Part shown: positions 43,952 through 52,328 of the stretch, in pieces
Numbering within the stretch: position 1 is the stretch's first letter
Layout of the letters: each line of letters opens with the position of its first letter
Assembly (NCBI GenBank): GCA_017940415.1
Contig: JAGAYR010000022.1
Span: forward strand, 1-64,000
Direction: 5' to 3'
DNA: 64,000 nucleotides
DNA from: Lachnospiraceae bacterium
GTDB taxonomy: Bacteria > Bacillota > Clostridia > Lachnospirales > Lachnospiraceae
Notes under the pieces: model-generated
Told to the model about the DNA's origin: nothing
Database searches by the model: none
Seen by the model: only the letters and a program-made list of their open reading frames with translations
Program-made: the position numbers and the translations under genes

Positions 43952-44247
43952 ACGGTTTCTGCCGGCTCATAAAACCTCGGATGCAAGGTGTGGGTATGCC
44001 TGCTGTTTTATGCGACATTTGAACGAGTTTAGCTGTTCTTATGAACACATAATAAACAAGGCGGGATTTTTCCCGGATGGAAAAATCAGCGAACATGAGA
44101 CAGGGAAGTCGAATGTGAGCGACGCCGAATGAAAGAATATACTATGCGTGTTCATTAGAACAGCTTAACGAAGTGGTCATGAGCAGAAAACAGCAGGCAT
44201 ATCCATACATTGCGCTGAAGCTGAAACAGTCGGCAGGAACCGTCCCC
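43949..44247 (+). repeat. structured repeat element E (subtype 1)
   Basis: A 299-bp copy in plus sense sharing its left edge with D. Outer arms GGGACGGTTTCTGCCG (43949-43964) and CGGCAGGAACCGTCCC (44231-44246) pair with one bulge. P1 holds GGTATGCCTGCTGTTTT-like arms. The module matches A, with TGAACAC/GTGTTCA where A has TGAGCAC/GTGCTCA: a compensatory pair change. GGCG and CGCC close the inner multiloop. It ends 62 bases before the lipid kinase start; no clear promoter was seen in those 62 bases, so E is probably transcribed in that leader. Nothing else is seen in the gap 43514-44308. Confidence 0.85.
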
Positions 44248-44308
44248 ATAGCTCTATGCAGAAGGTGGATTTTGGAGTAGAATTGAAGGAGTTGGAGGCA
44301 GACTAAAC

Positions 44309-45232
44309 ATGATACACGTAATCATCAACTCTTCATCGGGCTCTGAAAAGGGTTCCGTGATTGAAAAAGTCGTTAAGCCCTATCTCTCACAGCCAGGTGA
44401 GAAATTCGAGATCCACTACTCCGAAAAGCCCGGCGACATCGCAAGGATCGGTGAAGAAATCACCAAAGACGCCACATCCAAAGTAAGAATACTTCTCATC
44501 GGAGGCGACGGTTCCATCAACGAACTCCTCTCCGGTATCGAGGACACCTCAAATATCATCTTAAGCATAATCCCCACCGGTTCCGGCAACGATTTTGCAA
44601 GATCCGTAGGAATCCCCTTTGATATCAGACTCGCTCTTGATATCGCAGTAAAAAGAGGACGTACCAGCATCATAGATCTTGGTGAAGTCAGATATAACGA
44701 CGGTACATCAAGAAAGTTCATAATCAGTGCGGGTATCGGCTTTGATGCTGCGGTATGCGAAGAAGCAATGCATTCAAAGCTCAAGAAAGTCCTCAACAAA
44801 GTAGGTCTGGGAAAACTCTCCTACGGCGCTATAGCCGTAAAACAGATATTCGGAGCAGAAAAGCCCGATGCGATGATTTCTTTTGACGGAGGTGAGGAAA
44901 TTCCCGTAAAGAAAATCCTGTTCTCCGCATTTATGAACGAGCCTTTTGAAGGAGGCGGTTTCAAGTTCGGACCTAAAGCTTCTCATACCGACGGTAAACT
45001 TGATATCTGTACGGCCAATGATATCTCCTGTGCAAAAGTATTTCTGGTCCTTCCCTTTGCAATGAGCGGAAAACACTTCATGTTCAAGGAAGTGCACGGA
45101 GAAAAAGCCTCAAAGATTCATATCAAGCTCACATCTCCCGTATGGGTTCACACGGACGGTGAAGTCACAAGACAGGCAGACGAGCTTACTGTAAAAGTTC
45201 TTAAATCAGCCATAAACATAACACTACCCTGA
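44309..45232 (+). CDS. diacylglycerol kinase family lipid kinase (YegS/BmrU type)
   Basis: A 307-residue cytoplasmic or membrane-associated lipid kinase that phosphorylates diacylglycerol or a related lipid. Family motifs are clear: GGDGSINELLSG near 72, PTGSGNDFARSVG near 91 and the C-terminal SPVWVHTDGEV (usual form xxxxDGE). GGAGG lies ten bases before the ATG. It is a single plus-strand gene between repeat element E and the phosphonate operon. It could supply phosphatidic acid for recycling lipid from a polymer-anchoring pathway, but no sequence evidence ties it to the operon next to it. Confidence 0.92.
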   Translation: MIHVIINSSSGSEKGSVIEKVVKPYLSQPGEKFEIHYSEKPGDIARIGEEITKDATSKVRILLIGGDGSINELLSGIEDTSNIILSIIPTGSGNDFARSVGIPFDIRLALDIAVKRGRTSIIDLGEVRYNDGTSRKFIISAGIGFDAAVCEEAMHSKLKKVLNKVGLGKLSYGAIAVKQIFGAEKPDAMISFDGGEEIPVKKILFSAFMNEPFEGGGFKFGPKASHTDGKLDICTANDISCAKVFLVLPFAMSGKHFMFKEVHGEKASKIHIKLTSPVWVHTDGEVTRQADELTVKVLKSAINITLP

Positions 45233-45257
45233 TCTTTCGATCAGGGTAGTTCTTTTA
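45223..45257 (+). terminator. terminator of the lipid kinase gene
   Basis: ACTACCCTGATC and GATCAGGGTAGT form a perfect 12-bp stem with a four-base loop and TTCTTTTA tail. The stem begins before the stop codon, so the TGA is inside the hairpin. Confidence 0.9.
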
Positions 45258-45264
45258 TAAGGCT

Positions 45265-47976
45265 CTATTCATATCCGAGATATTCCCAGTTATCAAGATC
45301 ATAGGGTGAACCGGTAACGCTGTACCAGTCATCGGGGATGAAGGTATTTCCGTTATTGTAACTGATGTCCCAGTTTCCGGATAAAAATACTCTGTGTATA
45401 TCTTCATACTTTTCATGACCGTCCAGAGGATTTCCGGTAAAAGGATTGACCGGATTGTCTATAACTCCCTCTACCGCCATGGGGCAAGTGTCCGCATTGG
45501 TCATGAATTCAAACGATGATTCAAATCCGTGGGCATCAAAATCCTTGACCATCAGAAGGGGAAGATACCATTCCACAGATTCATCTCTGACATCCAGTTT
45601 AAAACCGTCAAACCATCCCAGTCCGATACCGTGATCCGCAACTATGATGATCCTGGTATTATCATATATTCCTTCTTCTCTCAGATAATCAAACCACTCT
45701 CCCAGCTTGATCAATGCCGCCATATTAACGTGATAATTGGTGACCTTCTGTGCATCGGAAAGGTTCATGGCCTGACCGAGAAGATAATAATACGGTCCGG
45801 TGTAATACTCGGTATTATCAACATGCTCCTGAGGCACATAATCAGGAAGCTGAAGCAGCGTGGGCTCATGAGCGGTGCAGTTATACATCATCAGGAATTC
45901 ACCGTTTTCATTGTCGCTGAACTCGGTGATCTCATCCATATTATCGAGAACGGTATACCATGACATAAATGAATTGGAGATTCCGTCAGCCATCAGAGTT
46001 CCTTCCCAATTCTGCTCTGAATCCTCGGTAAAATCATCCGGGGTGATCTGATTGACCGCATGGGATTTCATGTACTCTTTATTGTAATTTCCACCGTCGT
46101 ACAAAAGACCCTGCAGGAAAAGCGGAACCGTCTTCATTTCACCGAAATAGAAGATATTCCTCTTGAGATCCTCAATGGTCCTTGTTCCCATCAAAGCAGG
46201 ATTATCCAGGAATTTATCCTTGGAAATATAAGTGTTGATCTCGGGATGATCATCATAAATGCTCAAGTCGGGTATCTGAGAATAACCCGCAAGAGGAGGA
46301 TCCATTACTGTAACGCCGTATCCGTTTTCGGAAAAGAGAACAGGAAGCACTCTGAGCGCCTCATTGGTCTTGTCTTCAAGCAGCATGTCATCTCTTTGAT
46401 TCATTTCATAGGGAGTATATTCATATCCGCCGAAAACCGAAGGCATTCCGAAATTGGTTGCTCTTCCGTAGGAAATGGTGTCGTGATAATAGGTAAATCC
46501 GTCAAAAGAATTCACAAGTTCGGGACGCTCATTGATTAGGAAAGGTACGGCAGGTCCCATTGCACGGTCCAGCATTATGATCACAACATTTTTGCCGGTC
46601 TTTGAAAGGGATATTTTAGGCATATCCTCATAATCGGCAGATGCGTTGTACATATCAGTAAACTTTGCATACTCAGCATTTATACCGTGGACATTTACAG
46701 CGGATATACAGATAAATGCAACACATCCCGCTGCCGCAAGAGTACCTGCAAATGCAGACTTAAACTTGTAAACAACAATCACTGCAATCGCTGCGACAAG
46801 CATCAGCAAAATATCTTTGACTATAAGTCCCGTAGCAAAAGAAGGAGCTACATCATACTTAAGATCGGTGGAAATGGTTCCGAGTCCGGAACCGGATAAC
46901 ATGTAATTAACCACGGAACAGCCGCAGCATACGGTATAGATTAGTGCAAATATCTTTCTGGTCCTGTCCGTTGAAAAGAGATAATAGATCCCTATCCAGA
47001 CAACATAAAAACCGATACCGAGAGCCAGAGAATATATCAGATACCTTGAAGGATTAAATATATCCATGGAGCTGATAAATTCCGTAGCAGATGCGGCAAG
47101 CACGTTTGAAGGAATATACAAACCGGTCATTACTGCCATGAGAAATGCACACGACATGAAAATACGGTTATAACCTTTTACCGCTTCTTTATCCTTCTTA
47201 CTTACAACAGGCTCTGTATCAGCTTCGGCCTTAGTCTTAAGGGCAGGTATTTTAATCTTTCTGCTTTCAACAAATTTCTGCACCGCATTCTTGAGAAGCG
47301 AAAACATATTGTTGAAAGTCCAATAGATAACAAGTCCTGCGGGAGAATTATATAAGAGCACCAGGAATACAAGTGCTGTCACATAAAGCTGGATCTTCTC
47401 CTTACGAAGATGTCCCTTGGAATAAATGGTTCCGGACACGATATTGATGAGAGTCATCAGGATGGGAAGGAAATTTATGCTATGTCCGAAAAGCTTAATG
47501 ATTCCGTCAGGTGCACCCAGATCGTTAATCAGATAAACGGGACCGTAAGGGTTGTGAACAAAGCTTAAGAGAATCGAAGGTGTTCCCTTAAGAACGGTAA
47601 CTCCCGACAAAAATCTGAATGCAGAAATGAAAAAAGGAATCTGGAGAAAGAGTGATGAAACGCCGCGCAAAGCATACACAGGCTTGTAATCACAGATCCT
47701 GTAATATGCCTGAAGCATCATTACTTTTTCATCGCCTTTGAAAGTCTTTTTGATATGTGAGATACGGCTCTCCATGGCCTTCTCACGCTCTCTCTGCTCC
47801 GACTGAAGCTTATCTGCTCTCTTATAAAGAGGAAATACCAGTATATTTACGATCAGGCTCAGTGCAAAAAGAGTTGTAAAAGGTTTGCCCACCCATCTGT
47901 ATACGATGAAGAATACTGTTTCAAACAGTATTTCAAGAGGACGTATTGTAAGAAAATAAAGTATATCCGTAAACAT
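45265..47976 (-). CDS. fusion of YidC-like membrane domain and sulfatase-type phosphotransferase
   Basis: A 903-residue protein with two normally separate parts. Residues 1-240 resemble YidC/Oxa1 insertases: same helix spacing and a charged loop, then LYNSPAGLVIYWTFNNMFSLL, a strong family signature. The helix that carries the essential groove Arg in true insertases reads SLIVNILVFPLYKR, with Asn44 in that place. More helices follow (about 268-440). Residues about 455-880 form an extracellular alkaline-phosphatase/sulfatase fold: NVVIIMLDRAMG (metal Asp), the nucleophile area YGRATNFGMPS, and IIIVADHGIG (second metal Asp-His). This class includes LtaS and phosphoethanolamine transferases. It is the last gene of the phosphonate operon and starts directly after the TagF-like stop. 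Likely role: adding a phospho-group or polymer at the cell surface; substrate unproven. Confidence 0.85.
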   Translation of the reverse strand: MFTDILYFLTIRPLEILFETVFFIVYRWVGKPFTTLFALSLIVNILVFPLYKRADKLQSEQREREKAMESRISHIKKTFKGDEKVMMLQAYYRICDYKPVYALRGVSSLFLQIPFFISAFRFLSGVTVLKGTPSILLSFVHNPYGPVYLINDLGAPDGIIKLFGHSINFLPILMTLINIVSGTIYSKGHLRKEKIQLYVTALVFLVLLYNSPAGLVIYWTFNNMFSLLKNAVQKFVESRKIKIPALKTKAEADTEPVVSKKDKEAVKGYNRIFMSCAFLMAVMTGLYIPSNVLAASATEFISSMDIFNPSRYLIYSLALGIGFYVVWIGIYYLFSTDRTRKIFALIYTVCCGCSVVNYMLSGSGLGTISTDLKYDVAPSFATGLIVKDILLMLVAAIAVIVVYKFKSAFAGTLAAAGCVAFICISAVNVHGINAEYAKFTDMYNASADYEDMPKISLSKTGKNVVIIMLDRAMGPAVPFLINERPELVNSFDGFTYYHDTISYGRATNFGMPSVFGGYEYTPYEMNQRDDMLLEDKTNEALRVLPVLFSENGYGVTVMDPPLAGYSQIPDLSIYDDHPEINTYISKDKFLDNPALMGTRTIEDLKRNIFYFGEMKTVPLFLQGLLYDGGNYNKEYMKSHAVNQITPDDFTEDSEQNWEGTLMADGISNSFMSWYTVLDNMDEITEFSDNENGEFLMMYNCTAHEPTLLQLPDYVPQEHVDNTEYYTGPYYYLLGQAMNLSDAQKVTNYHVNMAALIKLGEWFDYLREEGIYDNTRIIIVADHGIGLGWFDGFKLDVRDESVEWYLPLLMVKDFDAHGFESSFEFMTNADTCPMAVEGVIDNPVNPFTGNPLDGHEKYEDIHRVFLSGNWDISYNNGNTFIPDDWYSVTGSPYDLDNWEYLGYE

Positions 47977-49275
47977 TTATGCAGACTCCTTCATATCTGA
48001 AGGCTTATCACCTGCAGAAACCAGTTCGTTATATTTTGAAACAACATACTCGGCGGTACGCTCTGCGCCTTCTCCGAAATGAGCCCATGTCTCACGTCTT
48101 GCCCTGTCACGGCCTTCGGAATATTCGTTACACTCAAGACATTCGTCGATAACCTTCTTCATATCGTCAAGATCACTCTTCTCGAGTTTTCTTCCGATGG
48201 AAGGAAGGATCTTAATGGTCCAGAGGTCATCGTCAATCCACGATGCATCATAAGGAGCTTTATCCATCTCAGCTCCCGTGTAGATAACAGGCTTATCGTA
48301 AACAAGGGTAAAGTCAAAGATAACTCCGGAGAAATCGGAGATCATGATATCGCTCTTCATAAGTACATCAAAGTTATCATTGTCACGGTTCCAGGTAACT
48401 CCGCTGCCCTCGCCGTACTTATTCATGAGTTTATCCATCAGTTCCTTTTCCGATGCAAAAGACTGAGGATGAGGTCTGATTATAACGTCATAACCGGTTT
48501 TCAAAAGAGCATCGATAAGCTTTTCCCCATACATACTTAAAGCTCCGCTCTTTCCCCATGAAGGTGCCAGAAGAACGGTTTTCTTATCGGATGTATTCTT
48601 TTTAAATCCGGGATCTTCCTTGGCTTTCTTGATTCTCTCCGCCATCACATCCATATAAGGAATACCGACAATCTCTATATCCTTGGCAGGTTCGTTTCTG
48701 AGTCTTTCAAGTTCTCTTATCTGGTCCTTCTGATAATCTCCGGATAAAAGAATGGCATCATAAAAATCTATTCCGAACATCCTGTAAAGAGTGATGTCAC
48801 TGGATGCGTGAGGAATATGGATATAATACTGAGCGTTCCCCGATCTCTTCCACTGGAAAACATCAAGGCTGGGAGTGGTGGAAAGAACTATAACTGCATT
48901 TACAAGATTCATCTTTGCAAATGCCCTGTTTCCCTCCCCGATAAATTCGGCTGTGATATTCTCATACTTTTTCTCGAGAGCGGGATCGTCGGGAGACATG
49001 GTGTAATAGACACATTTAATGTTCTTTTTTTCAAGCCTGTCGCAAATGGGCTCGAAAATATTCCAATATCTCTTATGGTCCGAAAAGATAACCACTGGAA
49101 TTCTCTCATCCATGGTCTTTTCCAGCTTTCCTACTCCGATCCTGTACTTAAGCTTAACCCAGTAAGCACGTATAAAAAGCATAGCGGATCCGAACAGGCC
49201 AAACAGAACGGAAAAGATCATTCCGCCCGTTCCGGGATCTATATATGCCGGTGTTATTATGTGAAATGAAAACAT
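47977..49275 (-). CDS. CDP-glycerol glycerophosphotransferase family protein (TagF-like)
   Basis: A 432-residue protein with an N-terminal membrane segment (about 5-38, with YIDPGTGG) and a GT-B type transferase domain of the teichoic-acid glycerophosphotransferase family. The nucleotide-side motif is IMISDFSGVIFDFTLVYDKPVIYTG-like (given here in part; near 308) and RPHPQSF near 267. Family members move glycerol phosphate or ribitol phosphate from a CDP donor. With a CTP-activating enzyme for 2-aminoethylphosphonate in the same operon, the donor may instead be CMP-aminoethylphosphonate; this is inference. It abuts the YidC-sulfatase gene with no gap. Confidence 0.9.
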   Translation of the reverse strand: MFSFHIITPAYIDPGTGGMIFSVLFGLFGSAMLFIRAYWVKLKYRIGVGKLEKTMDERIPVVIFSDHKRYWNIFEPICDRLEKKNIKCVYYTMSPDDPALEKKYENITAEFIGEGNRAFAKMNLVNAVIVLSTTPSLDVFQWKRSGNAQYYIHIPHASSDITLYRMFGIDFYDAILLSGDYQKDQIRELERLRNEPAKDIEIVGIPYMDVMAERIKKAKEDPGFKKNTSDKKTVLLAPSWGKSGALSMYGEKLIDALLKTGYDVIIRPHPQSFASEKELMDKLMNKYGEGSGVTWNRDNDNFDVLMKSDIMISDFSGVIFDFTLVYDKPVIYTGAEMDKAPYDASWIDDDLWTIKILPSIGRKLEKSDLDDMKKVIDECLECNEYSEGRDRARRETWAHFGEGAERTAEYVVSKYNELVSAGDKPSDMKESA

Positions 49276-49308
49276 TGAATCTCTCCTTGGAACTGATATC
49301 TAAATATC

Positions 49309-50430
49309 TCAGACTGTTTTGAGATATTCGATAAATGCATTCTTATTTTCCAATGCGGTAGTTGTGGGACGGCCGAGATCCTCCCTTGCTCCGATGGAGC
49401 ATTTAACTTCTATGAGGGTAAGTTCATTACCTGCCTTAGCTGCTTTAAGTTCGGCATCAAGCTCTTCATATGTACTTACGGAAACAGCCTTTGGATAACC
49501 GCATGCCTTTGCAATCTCAACAATATTTATATTTGATGCAACTGTAGGCATACCGCCTACGGTCTCGTGTGCGCCGTTGTTGATAACTACATGAATAAGA
49601 TTTGTGGGCTTATTTGATCCGATAACAGCCATTGCACCCATGTGCATGAGTACTGCTCCATCCCCGTCTATACACCATACCCTGGTATCTTTCTTATTAA
49701 GTGCAACACCAAGCGCAATAGAGGATGAGTGTCCCATGGAACCTACGGTAAGGAAATCATATTTATGATCCTGTCCCTTTGCGGTCCTGATCTCGAAAAG
49801 TTCTCTGCTGGCCTTACCCGTTGTGGATACTATCGGGTCTTCTCCGCTTACTTCAACGATATGTCTGATGATCTCTTCTCTGAGCATCTTGTTATCATTT
49901 GAATACTTAACGGAAGGAGCATCCGTAAGAGCACCCTTCCTGATAACAAACGCAACATCCTTACCTGTAGCAAGTACCTTTCTGTACTCTTCCATCTTGG
50001 ATCTGAGTTCATCTTCAGTGGTATCCTTATCAACTACAAATGCCTGTATGTCCATATCCTCAAGAAGTTTAAGAGTAACTTCTCCCTGATAGATATGCTG
50101 GGGTTCATCATGAACTCCGGGCTCTCCGCGCCAGCCCACAACAAATATAACCGGGATCGCATAAACCTTATCATTAAGGAGCGATGCAACAGGATTGATG
50201 ATATTTCCCTCACCGGAATTCTGCATGTAAACAACAGGAACCTTACCTGTAGCAAGATGATATCCTGCAGCAAGTGCCGTACAGTTTCCCTCATTTGCGG
50301 CTATCATGTGATGCTCGGGGGAAATTCCGTATTTATCCATCAGATAATTACAAAGTGCTTTGAGCTGTGAATCGGGAACACCGGTGTAAAAATCAGATCC
50401 CAGTATTTCCGCAAAACTATCTACTTTCAT
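49309..50430 (-). CDS. aepY: phosphonopyruvate decarboxylase
   Basis: A thiamine-diphosphate enzyme that removes CO2 from phosphonopyruvate to give phosphonoacetaldehyde, the step that pulls the PEP mutase equilibrium forward. The 373 residues have the Pyr domain with FYTGVPDSQLKAL and ANEGNCTALAAGYHLATG (the catalytic Glu) and the PP domain with the ThDP motif GDGAVLMHMGAM...INNGAHE. The ATG at 50430 follows AGGAA by seven bases; a 20-residue extension upstream is basic and unlikely. It lies ten bases after the cytidylyltransferase gene. Confidence 0.94.
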   Translation of the reverse strand: MKVDSFAEILGSDFYTGVPDSQLKALCNYLMDKYGISPEHHMIAANEGNCTALAAGYHLATGKVPVVYMQNSGEGNIINPVASLLNDKVYAIPVIFVVGWRGEPGVHDEPQHIYQGEVTLKLLEDMDIQAFVVDKDTTEDELRSKMEEYRKVLATGKDVAFVIRKGALTDAPSVKYSNDNKMLREEIIRHIVEVSGEDPIVSTTGKASRELFEIRTAKGQDHKYDFLTVGSMGHSSSIALGVALNKKDTRVWCIDGDGAVLMHMGAMAVIGSNKPTNLIHVVINNGAHETVGGMPTVASNINIVEIAKACGYPKAVSVSTYEELDAELKAAKAGNELTLIEVKCSIGAREDLGRPTTTALENKNAFIEYLKTV

Positions 50431-50440
50431 TTTCGTATTC

Positions 50441-51154
50441 CTATGCTTTGTTTTCAGCGATCTTTTCTTCGACTGCTTTAAGTTCGTCAACGGTATCTAT
50501 CTCAATGATGTCACCGTCTTTAATGGGATGAACCGTAATGTCTATCTTATCCAGAATGCTGTGTACTACTTCATCCCAGAACAGTTCTTCATATCCGGGT
50601 TTTCCCCATGCTTCGTCTACGGCATCCGCAATTGCTTCGGATTCTTCCTCGTAAAAATAGGAAATTCCGCACATGTTATAGACACTGTCTCCGCCTTTTC
50701 CTATTCGGGTTATCCTGCCGGATGCATCCTGTTCGAATACCCAGTCGTCGGAATGACCTTCAACCATTCTTCCGAAATAGCAGGATTTATCTATCTTCCC
50801 GCAAAGAACGTCAGGATCGGGTATATAGAGATCCGCTTCACAGACAAACACTTTGAGGCCTCTCATAAAATCCGTAACCGCATGTATTGAAGAGATATTA
50901 TTTATGGTCTCATAATGTTCATTTATGATTATGGTGATGTTGTCGTACTTTTCGTTAAGATAATCAAACCTGTCTCCGAGGTAACCTGCGACAACAAATA
51001 TGTGAGACACGCCTCTTTTTTCAAGGGCATCTATGACCGTTTCGATCATAGGCTTACCGCCTACCTCTATAAGAGGCTTGGGCTTATCGAGAGTAAGCGG
51101 TCTCATCCTGGTGCCTAGTCCGGCAGCCATAAGTATTGCCATTTCATCATTCAT
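50441..51154 (-). CDS. pntC: nucleotidyltransferase of LicC/PntC type, predicted CTP:2-aminoethylphosphonate cytidylyltransferase
   Basis: A 237-residue sugar-nucleotidyltransferase fold protein. The N-terminal motif is MAAGLGTRMRPLTLDKPKPL, with the catalytic Arg and Lys, then VCEADLYIPDPDVL (metal Asp) and SYFYEEESEAI. Its closest named types are LicC (phosphocholine) and PntC (2-aminoethylphosphonate). The neighbouring genes make 2-aminoethylphosphonate, so PntC is the better guess and the product CMP-AEP. It starts 13 bases after the transaminase. Confidence 0.82.
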   Translation of the reverse strand: MNDEMAILMAAGLGTRMRPLTLDKPKPLIEVGGKPMIETVIDALEKRGVSHIFVVAGYLGDRFDYLNEKYDNITIIINEHYETINNISSIHAVTDFMRGLKVFVCEADLYIPDPDVLCGKIDKSCYFGRMVEGHSDDWVFEQDASGRITRIGKGGDSVYNMCGISYFYEEESEAIADAVDEAWGKPGYEELFWDEVVHSILDKIDITVHPIKDGDIIEIDTVDELKAVEEKIAENKA

Positions 51155-51167
51155 AATTACTGTCTTC

Positions 51168-52298
51168 TCACTTATCGTATCTGACGGGAATGCTTACGCC
51201 TGTTGCTTTCAGTGCTTCTTCAAACACTTTCCAGAATTCCCTGATATCATCATCCGTGATCACGCCAAGTGCACAGAGCCTGAAAGTTCCTCTGCTTTCT
51301 ATTTTGCCGGGATAAATGGTAAATCCGCGCTCATATACATAATCGTGGACCTTCTCAAAATTCCAGTTGGGATCATCGGGATAAACAATGGCAGAGACAA
51401 GACCTGCCTGAACGAATCTGTCCAATGCTTCCTTAAATCCCAGTCTGTCCACTCCATCACGGATCGCATTCATAACCTTCGTGTGACGCTCCCACTTTGC
51501 CGCTTCACCCTCTTCGAAATATTCGATAAGAGCCTGCTTTGCGGCGTATACGGTCTGTACGGGAGGGGTAAAATGCATCTCACCCGTACGCTCGAAGAAA
51601 TCGTACTGCATGAACAGATTGCAGTAATAGGATCTTACGGGGAAGTCCTTACTCTTTTCGATGATGTCCTTTCTTCCGACTATGAAAGAAAGACCGGTCA
51701 TTCCCTGTATTCCTTTCTGTGCGGAAGCCATACAGAAATCAATGTTCTCGTCATATACATTGATAGGTCTCAAAGCATATGCACTGGTGGTATCCGTTAT
51801 CAAAAAAACACCGTACCTGTGAGCAATCTCACCGATCTCCTTAACGGGATTGAGAAGACCTGTTCCTGTCTCATGGTACGTTACATAGACATATCCGATG
51901 TCACTGTTTGCCTTAAATACATCCTCGATCTCCGTCAGTGAAGGAACCTTATCGATGGGCTGCTTAAGCTCGATAAGAGGCAGGTTATATGCTTTGCAGA
52001 CATCGACGGCTCTCTGTGAATAAGAACCGTTGTTGATCACAAAAGCCTTCTTTCCCGCATCGAGAAGTGAGTTAAGTGTTATATCGATACAAATGGTTCC
52101 CGATCCGCAGAAAAGAACCGAAGTATAATCCTCTTTTTTTCCGTGAACTATACGCACGAGATCTTCTCTCATGGGAGCCATGATGGACCGGAACTCCTTC
52201 TCACGAGGACATATATCCGGAACCACCTGTGCCATCTTTACGGTATCCGTAGTGGTTGAGGGGCCGGGATTAAGCAAAACATTTCTTTTTATTTCCAT
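51168..52298 (-). CDS. phnW: 2-aminoethylphosphonate-pyruvate transaminase
   Basis: A class V, PLP-dependent aminotransferase, 376 residues, that interconverts phosphonoacetaldehyde and 2-aminoethylphosphonate. Motifs: LLNPGPSTTTDTVK at the N-terminus, CGSGTICIDITLNSLL, ITDTTSAYALRP (the Asp that binds the PLP nitrogen), and ASAQKGIQGM with the PLP Lys near 197. The direction in this operon would be synthesis. It is 30 bases after pepM. Confidence 0.94.
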   Translation of the reverse strand: MEIKRNVLLNPGPSTTTDTVKMAQVVPDICPREKEFRSIMAPMREDLVRIVHGKKEDYTSVLFCGSGTICIDITLNSLLDAGKKAFVINNGSYSQRAVDVCKAYNLPLIELKQPIDKVPSLTEIEDVFKANSDIGYVYVTYHETGTGLLNPVKEIGEIAHRYGVFLITDTTSAYALRPINVYDENIDFCMASAQKGIQGMTGLSFIVGRKDIIEKSKDFPVRSYYCNLFMQYDFFERTGEMHFTPPVQTVYAAKQALIEYFEEGEAAKWERHTKVMNAIRDGVDRLGFKEALDRFVQAGLVSAIVYPDDPNWNFEKVHDYVYERGFTIYPGKIESRGTFRLCALGVITDDDIREFWKVFEEALKATGVSIPVRYDK

Positions 52299-52328
52299 AT
52301 TTAAATCTCCGTACTTAAAAACTCTTCA

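Noticed and set aside
43673-44247. Insertion sequence with transposase
   Set aside because: No transposase frame is present in any copy and no target-site duplication is evident; at most a non-autonomous element.
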